Origin: a virus
Direction: 5' to 3' (one strand)
IMG/VR virus record: IMGVR_UViG_3300012209_000021
Coordinates: 1-30,043 of that record
Length of the DNA stretch: 30,043 nt
Shown here: positions 28,268 through 30,043 of the stretch, piece after piece
How positions within the stretch are numbered: position 1 is the stretch's first letter
How the letters are laid out: the number at the start of each line of letters is the position of its first letter
The notes under the pieces: generated by a model
Database searches by the model: none
Told to the model about the DNA's origin: nothing
The model's input: the letters and a program-made list of their open reading frames with translations, nothing else
Program-made: the position numbers and the translations under genes

Positions 28268-29910
28268 TGCCTAGAAAAATATCAATAGATAGAGATCAGA
28301 GTCAACAGCTTGATCCTAGTATTACCTGGCCAGAGAATGGACCAAGTAATATAACTATAGAGGTACCTGAGAGCTTAGTAGATAAGGATGGGAATGTTAA
28401 GGATCTAAAATTATTTCATAGTACTCTGAATGACGCTCTTTCGAATATACAGAAACCAGCTAGAGTAAGGGAAGGAAAAGGATTAAAACCAAGCCCAACT
28501 CATGATTATACTACTACTCCTAGTTCTCCTGTCATGGATAGATTATTGTCTCCATATCCTGGGGAAGACTGGAGAGGAACCACCGCAGATGTATTACAAG
28601 GAGTTGGGGATATTGCAGCAATGGCATCTTTGCCTTATATGGCTTTAGGTGGAGTTCCTGCAATGATTAATGTTGCTAAAGGTGCTTTAATGTCAGGTAT
28701 AGGAGGAGGATTAGGATTAGGTATTTCTAAACTAACTGGACAAGATGAACAGGGAGAAAGATTAGGAACTAATTTAGGTGCTGTCTTAGGCGGCGGATCA
28801 ATGATGAGTCCTAAAGTAAGAGCAGGAGCAGGAGGAATTCTTCCAGGAGCATATGAAGGAATGGCAGAACCCTCTAGAATGCCATTTCAAGGCTATATTC
28901 CTTCCTGGATGAAATTTGGTGAGATTGGTGGCACAGCAGGGGCGGCAATAGGGCATCCAGCAGAAGGTGCAGCATTAGGAGCTGTATTTCCTGGAATTAG
29001 GGGTGGACTTAGAGGATTTATTGAGTCTAGTAAAGACCAACCTTGGCTTCCCCAGAGATCGCCACAAATTCCTACCATGCCAGTTCAGCAAATAAGAGGA
29101 CAATTAGGATCACCTACTGGTTTTCAATATAGTCCAGGAGGGCCGCCAAGTTCTTATTCATTAACTCCTGGGCAACCCTCACAAATACAAGGTGGAGGAT
29201 TAGTTCCTCCTAATATGCCTCCGTTACTATCTCAACAAACTCAATACAATATGCCCCCTATAGGACCTAGAGCTTTATTAGAAAATGCGGCCGAAGGCCG
29301 CATAGGAGGAGCCATCCCAATGGGCCCAGCACAGGAAAATCCAAATATAACATATACAGGAAGGAAATATATTCCTACAGATATAAATAAATCAATAAAT
29401 ATTGATCCATCTCAATATAAGGATGTAACTTCTCCTACTAAATCTGAAGCAATTAAAGAGAGTAAATTCAAACCAGTTAAAACAACTGAAAGGACTACTA
29501 AAGCAAATGTTCCCAGTGAAGAAAGTTCAAAACAAGTACAAGTACAAGTACAAGAAAGTAAAAGGACCGAAGAAGTTAAATCTGAATCAGCCAAGAGTGA
29601 AGAGTCTAAGTCCGAATCAGAAACTAAAATATCCAAAGTAAATATAGAGGATTTATATACCTTAAGAGATAAATATGGATTACAAGTAACTCCTACTGCT
29701 AGGTTATTGATTCATCATGGAGTTGAAGTAGAGACTCCTACTAAATTTGGCTTAGGATTGGGTCGGATTGGGAAAGGAAAATTAGGAATTGCTGGAATTC
29801 GCCCAAATACTTTACAGTCTTTGGGCCTAAGTAAAGATGCCAATGAAGAAGAAATATTTAATAAAATTGCAGATATGATTAAGAGTATTAAGGACATTGA
29901 GGAAAAGTAA
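28267..29910 (+). CDS. Gly-rich putative internal virion protein
   Basis: The 547-residue product overlaps the previous stop by one base. It has hydrophobic, glycine-rich segments at about 110-160 (AAMASLPYMALGGVPAMINVA; GIGGGLGLGISKL) and 225-250 (GGTAGAAIGHPAEGAALGAVF) that could insert in a membrane. A Pro/Gln-rich middle and a charged Lys/Glu/Ser tract follow, then a small C-terminal domain (DLYTLRDKYGLQVTPTARLL). The layout resembles proteins ejected into the host envelope during infection. A (CAAGTA) repeat at 29533-29554 adds Val-Gln units. No enzymatic domain is recognised. Confidence 0.6.
   Translation: MPRKISIDRDQSQQLDPSITWPENGPSNITIEVPESLVDKDGNVKDLKLFHSTLNDALSNIQKPARVREGKGLKPSPTHDYTTTPSSPVMDRLLSPYPGEDWRGTTADVLQGVGDIAAMASLPYMALGGVPAMINVAKGALMSGIGGGLGLGISKLTGQDEQGERLGTNLGAVLGGGSMMSPKVRAGAGGILPGAYEGMAEPSRMPFQGYIPSWMKFGEIGGTAGAAIGHPAEGAALGAVFPGIRGGLRGFIESSKDQPWLPQRSPQIPTMPVQQIRGQLGSPTGFQYSPGGPPSSYSLTPGQPSQIQGGGLVPPNMPPLLSQQTQYNMPPIGPRALLENAAEGRIGGAIPMGPAQENPNITYTGRKYIPTDINKSINIDPSQYKDVTSPTKSEAIKESKFKPVKTTERTTKANVPSEESSKQVQVQVQESKRTEEVKSESAKSEESKSESETKISKVNIEDLYTLRDKYGLQVTPTARLLIHHGVEVETPTKFGLGLGRIGKGKLGIAGIRPNTLQSLGLSKDANEEEIFNKIADMIKSIKDIEEK
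29285..29303 (+). repeat. GC-rich hairpin with GAA triloop
   Basis: ATGCGGCC (29285-29292) pairs with GGCCGCAT (29296-29303) over GAA. Six G-C pairs make it unusually stable for this AT-rich gene. Confidence 0.7.
29533..29554 (+). repeat. CAAGTA tandem repeat
   Basis: Three CAAGTA units plus CAAG encode Gln-Val repeats in a charged low-complexity tract. It is another short in-frame expansion. Confidence 0.85.
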
Positions 29911-30043
29911 ATGCTAGAAGAAAATTGGCTATTACATGAAAATGACTTAAGGGATAATCCTAAGAAAGCGTTCTATATGGGTGCCTATATAGCTGTTAAT
30001 CTAATTGTTAGAAATTCTGATGGCGGAGTTATTAAGAATGAGA
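29911..30043 (+). CDS. Partial gene at the window edge
   Basis: ATG 29911 follows the previous stop directly and the frame is open for 44 codons to the end of the window. The visible start reads MLEENWLLHENDLRDNP then KKAFYMGAYIAVNLIVRNSD, which looks helical and moderately hydrophobic in the second part. Too little is present for a family call. By position it could be another virion or ejection-module gene. Confidence 0.7.
   Translation, partial: MLEENWLLHENDLRDNPKKAFYMGAYIAVNLIVRNSDGGVIKNE

Noticed and set aside
671-30043. Stop-codon reassignment in this phage
   Set aside because: TAA, TAG and TGA all end well-bounded genes, and no essential gene is interrupted in frame.

Overview
The window looks like the structural half of a double-stranded DNA tailed phage (Caudoviricetes), probably podovirus-like. 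Every supported gene is on the + strand. Genes are packed with ATGA or TAATG overlaps or gaps of a few bases, and ordinary bacterial Shine-Dalgarno sites (AAGGAG, GGAGG, AGGAGG) precede many starts. The DNA is AT-rich. TAA, TAG and TGA all end genes, so no stop codon appears reassigned. I see no tRNA, rRNA, CRISPR array, insertion sequence or host gene, and I cannot infer the bacterial host. The gene order portal, scaffold, capsid, adaptor, about 780-residue nozzle-like protein, then three large internal-virion-like proteins follows the T7-type scheme, with the terminase pair moved to the front.

Layout. 1-670 is a non-coding, hairpin-rich leader. 680-2389 holds a possible small terminase, two small proteins and a HExxH metallopeptidase-like protein. 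2390-2737 is a second non-coding stretch with several helices, including two mutually exclusive ones beside the start of terL. 2738-4435 is the large terminase. 4404-8504 is a run of small genes: DUF3310, a membrane protein, an RlpA-like double-psi beta-barrel protein, a DUF3008-like basic protein, DUF4031 and three related small beta proteins. 8517-10736 is the portal, with an unusual zinc ribbon. 11001-14900 is an accessory-looking block of secreted, membrane and zinc-binding small proteins ending in a PurD-like ATP-grasp enzyme. 14887-18926 covers scaffold, major capsid protein and head-associated proteins. 18930-23316 covers two paralogous head-tail adaptors and a nozzle-like protein. 23330-26054 covers an HNH homing endonuclease, a fibre with discoidin and Ig-like domains, and a GNAT-like protein. 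26051-30043 covers putative ejection proteins and a gene cut by the window edge.

Working together, the terminase cuts and pumps DNA through the portal into a scaffold-built capsid. The adaptors and nozzle close the head and form a short tail. The fibre binds the host, and the Ala/Gly-rich and coiled-coil proteins are candidates for the ejected channel.

Most unusual: (i) an apparent excess of perfect short-loop inverted repeats (arms 8-13 bp), mostly inside genes; (ii) many small tandem duplications, including a stop-start junction copied four times (7485-7536); (iii) a switch-like RNA before terL; (iv) the envelope-targeted plus ATP-grasp block between portal and scaffold.
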